A DNA stretch of 7,355 nucleotides from an uncultured Streptococcus sp. GTDB taxonomy: Bacteria > Bacillota > Bacilli > Lactobacillales > Streptococcaceae. Under the pieces are notes generated by a model. It made no database searches. It was not told where the DNA came from and was given only the letters and a program-made list of their open reading frames with translations. The position numbers and the translations under genes were made by a program. The stretch covers positions 1 to 7,355 of the forward strand of contig CABREZ010000074.1 of NCBI GenBank assembly GCA_902470035.1. The letters are read 5' to 3'. The stretch's first letter is position 1; each line of letters begins with the position of its first letter. This document shows, piece after piece, positions 5,694 to 7,355 of the stretch.

Positions 5694-6491
5694 ATGGGAG
5701 AATCAAATTTTGTTCTTAAGGTAGAAGCAGCATGTCAGAAGAAGGAGGAATTGTATACGGCTTCTAAAGATCGTTATGCGGTTCGCTCTATGTTCGCGGG
5801 TGCGTTTTTGACAATGAGTACTGCAGTAGGGATTGTGGGGGCAGATCTTTTCAATACTTTCTTGCCAGGTTCTGGTCGTTTCTTATTCCCATTTATTTTT
5901 GCGTGGGGATTGGTTTATTTGCTATTCTTAAATAGTGAGTTAACGACTTCCAATATGATGTACCTGACAGCTGGTGTTTATTTAAAGAAGATTAATTGGA
6001 AGAAAGCTTTAGAAATTTTACTCTATTGTACGTTCTTTAATCTGGTTGGTGCCTTGTTCCTCGCTTTCCTCTTTAGTCAGACAAGTGCTTTTGCAAATCT
6101 GAATCCAAAAGGCTTCCTTGGTTCGGTTGTAGAGATGAAGCTCCAACGTTCGAATCAATTGGTCTTCTTTGAAGGGGTTGTTGCCAACATCTTTGTTAAT
6201 ATAGCTATTTTGTCCTATTTATTCTTTAAAGATGAAACAGCGAAAGTTCTGATGGCTTTGTCAGCTATTTATATGTTTGTCTTCCTTACCAATGAACACA
6301 TCGCAGCGAACTTTGCTTCTTTCTCATTAGCTACTTTTAATTCTATTTCTAAAGATTTGCCTCACTTAGAGTTCTTCAATGTTCTTCGTCATTACGCTGT
6401 CACCTTTGTAGGTAACTGGGTAGGAGGAGGAGTGATCATGGGCTTGGCCTATGCATGGCTCAATCGTACTAAGACTATCTATAAAGATTAA
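5694..6491 (+). CDS. Formate/nitrite transporter (FNT) family channel
   Basis: FNT proteins are pentameric membrane channels of the aquaporin fold that pass formate, nitrite or related small anions, usually with a proton. I choose the ATG at 5694 (265 residues): it has AAGGAG 6 bp upstream, while the in-frame ATG at 5655 lies inside the promoter hexamer. About six hydrophobic spans are visible, starting near residues 32, 62, 106, 157, 183 and 240. Family marks are NSELTTSN (80-87), in the place of the usual S(E/D)LFTGN omega-loop motif; NEHIAANF with the central pore His H202; and GNWVGGGVIMGL near the end. The altered TTSN instead of FTGN is a mild departure. Streptococci make formate by pyruvate formate-lyase, so formate is the likeliest substrate, but nitrite or other anions are not excluded. 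It is a single-gene unit, possibly under CodY. Confidence 0.88.
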   Translation: MGESNFVLKVEAACQKKEELYTASKDRYAVRSMFAGAFLTMSTAVGIVGADLFNTFLPGSGRFLFPFIFAWGLVYLLFLNSELTTSNMMYLTAGVYLKKINWKKALEILLYCTFFNLVGALFLAFLFSQTSAFANLNPKGFLGSVVEMKLQRSNQLVFFEGVVANIFVNIAILSYLFFKDETAKVLMALSAIYMFVFLTNEHIAANFASFSLATFNSISKDLPHLEFFNVLRHYAVTFVGNWVGGGVIMGLAYAWLNRTKTIYKD

Positions 6492-6507
6492 GATTTTTAA
6501 AAAAAGT

Positions 6508-6536
6508 TTGCAAAAACACTTGCATTCTTTTTTTTT
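6508..6536 (+). terminator. Weak terminator of the channel gene, overlapping the rplJ promoter
   Basis: TGCAA (6509-6513) and TTGCA (6520-6524) can form a 5-bp stem with a 6-base loop, followed by T9 (6528-6536). The stem is short, so termination is probably partial. The right arm is also part of the -35 element of the next promoter. Confidence 0.4.
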
Positions 6537-6548
6537 ATGTGATACACT
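6520..6548 (+). promoter_or_regulatory. rplJ-rplL promoter
   Basis: TTGCAT (6520-6525) and TACACT (6543-6548) are spaced by exactly 17 bp, with a TG extension at 6540-6541. The spacer contains nine consecutive T. Start of transcription would be near 6555, giving a leader of about 170 bases that holds the L10-binding RNA. Confidence 0.8.
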
Positions 6549-6555
6549 AAGTAAC

Positions 6556-6690
6556 GGTTTGAAAAAACTGCCTAAGACAGTAGGGGAGCTAGACTCATAA
6601 ATATCCTACCGAGGACAAAACGTATCATGTAAAAAGAAGCGTATTGTACTTTCGTGTCTAGGTTTGGGCGCGTTTTTCTTTTGGAAAAAT
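6556..6690 (+). ncRNA. Ribosomal protein L10 leader RNA
   Basis: The 5' leader of the rplJ-rplL mRNA holds an L10-leader type regulatory RNA, bound by the L10(L12)4 complex to repress its own operon. Visible elements are a small hairpin ACTG/CAGT (6567-6570 with 6578-6581), the pairing GTAGG/CCTAC (6580-6584 with 6605-6609), and the conserved-looking CCTACCGAGGAC segment at 6605-6616. An imperfect inverted repeat, AAAAAGAAGCG (6631-6641) with CGCGTTTTTCTTTT (6669-6682), ends in a T-rich stretch and looks like the attenuator. Assignment rests on position before rplJ and on these motifs. Confidence 0.82.
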
Positions 6691-6726
6691 TCCCCAAGCA
6701 AAATAATTACGGAGGTGAACACACTA

Positions 6727-7227
6727 ATGAGTGAAGCAATTATTGCTAAAAAAGCGGAACTAGTTGACGTAGTAGCTGAGAAAATGAAAGCTGCTGCATC
6801 AATCGTCGTTGTGGACGCTCGTGGTTTGACAGTAGAACAAGATACAGTTCTTCGTCGTGAGCTTCGTGGAAGCGAAGTTGAGTACAAAGTGATCAAAAAC
6901 TCAATCTTACGTCGTGCAGCTGAAAAAGCTGGTCTTGAAGATCTTGCATCTGTTTTTGTTGGACCATCTGCAGTAGCATTTTCTAACGAAGATGTTATCG
7001 CACCAGCGAAAATCTTGAACGACTTTGCTAAAAACGCTGACGCACTTGAAATCAAAGGTGGTGCAATCGAAGGCGCTGTCGCATCTAAAGAAGAGATTCT
7101 TGCTCTTGCAACTCTTCCAAACCGCGAAGGACTTCTTTCTATGCTCCTTTCTGTACTTCAAGCGCCAGTGCGCAACGTTGCTCTTGCAGTCAAAGCGGTT
7201 GCAGACAACAAAGAAGACGCAGCTTAA
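6727..7227 (+). CDS. rplJ: 50S ribosomal protein L10
   Basis: L10 forms the base of the ribosomal stalk, binding 23S rRNA through its N-terminal domain and L7/L12 dimers through its C-terminal helix; it also represses its own operon by binding the leader. The 166-residue product is the usual streptococcal length. Hallmarks are the N-terminal KKAELVDVVAEKMKAA helix, VVVDARGLTVEQ, RRELRGSEVEYKVIKNSILRRA, FVGPSAVAFS, and LLSMLLSVLQAPVRNVALAVKAVADNK as the L7/L12-binding region. The ATG at 6727 is chosen for GGAGGTGA (6711-6718) 8 bp before it; an in-frame GTG at 6715 overlaps that site, and the frame upstream to 6664 is leader. rplL follows 76 bp later. Confidence 0.97.
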   Translation: MSEAIIAKKAELVDVVAEKMKAAASIVVVDARGLTVEQDTVLRRELRGSEVEYKVIKNSILRRAAEKAGLEDLASVFVGPSAVAFSNEDVIAPAKILNDFAKNADALEIKGGAIEGAVASKEEILALATLPNREGLLSMLLSVLQAPVRNVALAVKAVADNKEDAA

Positions 7228-7233
7228 TCTTAA

Positions 7234-7256
7234 GCTACGCAGCGTAGCCTAGCTAC
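7234..7256 (+). other. Overlapping alternative hairpins between rplJ and rplL
   Basis: GCTAC (7234-7238), GTAGC (7244-7248) and GCTAC (7252-7256) can form two mutually exclusive stems. The first extends to GCTACG/CGTAGC around a CAG loop, and the second has a CTA loop. A-rich sequence follows, with no T run, so neither is a standard terminator in this direction. They may be an RNA processing or stability element. Confidence 0.6.
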
Positions 7257-7303
7257 AAAAAATAAAAACATAAATTATAAAAACTTATTTGGAGGAAATA
7301 ACA

Positions 7304-7355
7304 ATGGCATTGAACATTGAAAACATTATTGCTGAAATTAAAGAAGCTTCAATCC
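7304..7355 (+). CDS. rplL: 50S ribosomal protein L7/L12, first 17 codons (3' truncated)
   Basis: The frame runs off the end of the window. It begins MALNIENIIAEIKEASI, the typical streptococcal L7/L12 N-terminal dimerisation helix, preceded by GGAGG (7291-7295) 8 bp before the ATG. L7/L12 is the flexible stalk protein that recruits translation factors, present in several copies per ribosome. The strong ribosome site fits the need to make more L7/L12 than L10 from the same mRNA. Confidence 0.93.
   Translation, partial: MALNIENIIAEIKEASI

Noticed and set aside
6664..6726. N-terminal extension of rplJ from 6664
   Set aside because: This stretch is leader RNA and the ribosome site; L10 of normal length starts at 6727. 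The GTG at 6715 overlaps the ribosome site.
6606..7161. Minus-strand frames over the L10 leader and rplJ
   Set aside because: They are antisense shadows of a conserved gene with no start signals.

Overview
The window looks like a chromosomal segment of a low-GC Firmicute, almost certainly a Mitis- or Sanguinis-group Streptococcus. The basis is gene content: a CshA-type fibrillar LPXTG protein, the dihydrofolate reductase / small membrane protein / clpX / engB cluster, a short GH73 glucosaminidase behind a WalR-like box, and an L10-leader / rplJ / rplL unit. Species cannot be fixed from the sequence alone.

Layout, all genes on the + strand. (1) 1-1932 is the 3' part of a large cell-wall-anchored surface protein. 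It has CshA-type fibril repeats, two 50-residue MucBP-like repeats, a Pro-rich wall-spanning stretch and an LPETG sorting signal, and it is closed by a strong terminator (1952-1980). (2) 2046-4645 is a compact housekeeping cluster read from an extended -10 promoter: dihydrofolate reductase (folA/dfr), an unlabelled 57-residue two-helix membrane protein (2598-2771), clpX and the ribosome-assembly GTPase engB/ysxC. Gaps are 3, 33 and 11 bp. (3) 4646-5535 is a separately promoted secreted glucosaminidase with a TTG start. A perfect match to the WalR/VicR box lies just upstream of its promoter, and a terminator follows it. (4) 5536-6491 is a formate/nitrite-family channel. Its promoter region carries a (TTTA)6 microsatellite and two CodY-like palindromes. 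(5) 6508-7355 is the ribosomal stalk operon: a promoter with a T9 tract inside its spacer, an L10-leader autoregulatory RNA, rplJ, and the first 17 codons of rplL, with competing hairpins between the two genes.

Together this is envelope biology (adhesin, wall hydrolase under the putative WalRK wall-stress regulator, formate exchange) interleaved with core folate, proteolysis and ribosome functions. I see no phage, IS, CRISPR or toxin-antitoxin sequence, and nothing that amounts to a new biological system. The parts most worth a second look are regulatory (WalR box, CodY-like pair, tetranucleotide tract, alternative hairpins in rplJ-rplL), the perfectly duplicated 338 bp in the adhesin, and the small membrane protein between folA and clpX. 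All four promoters I identify carry a TG-extended -10 element.
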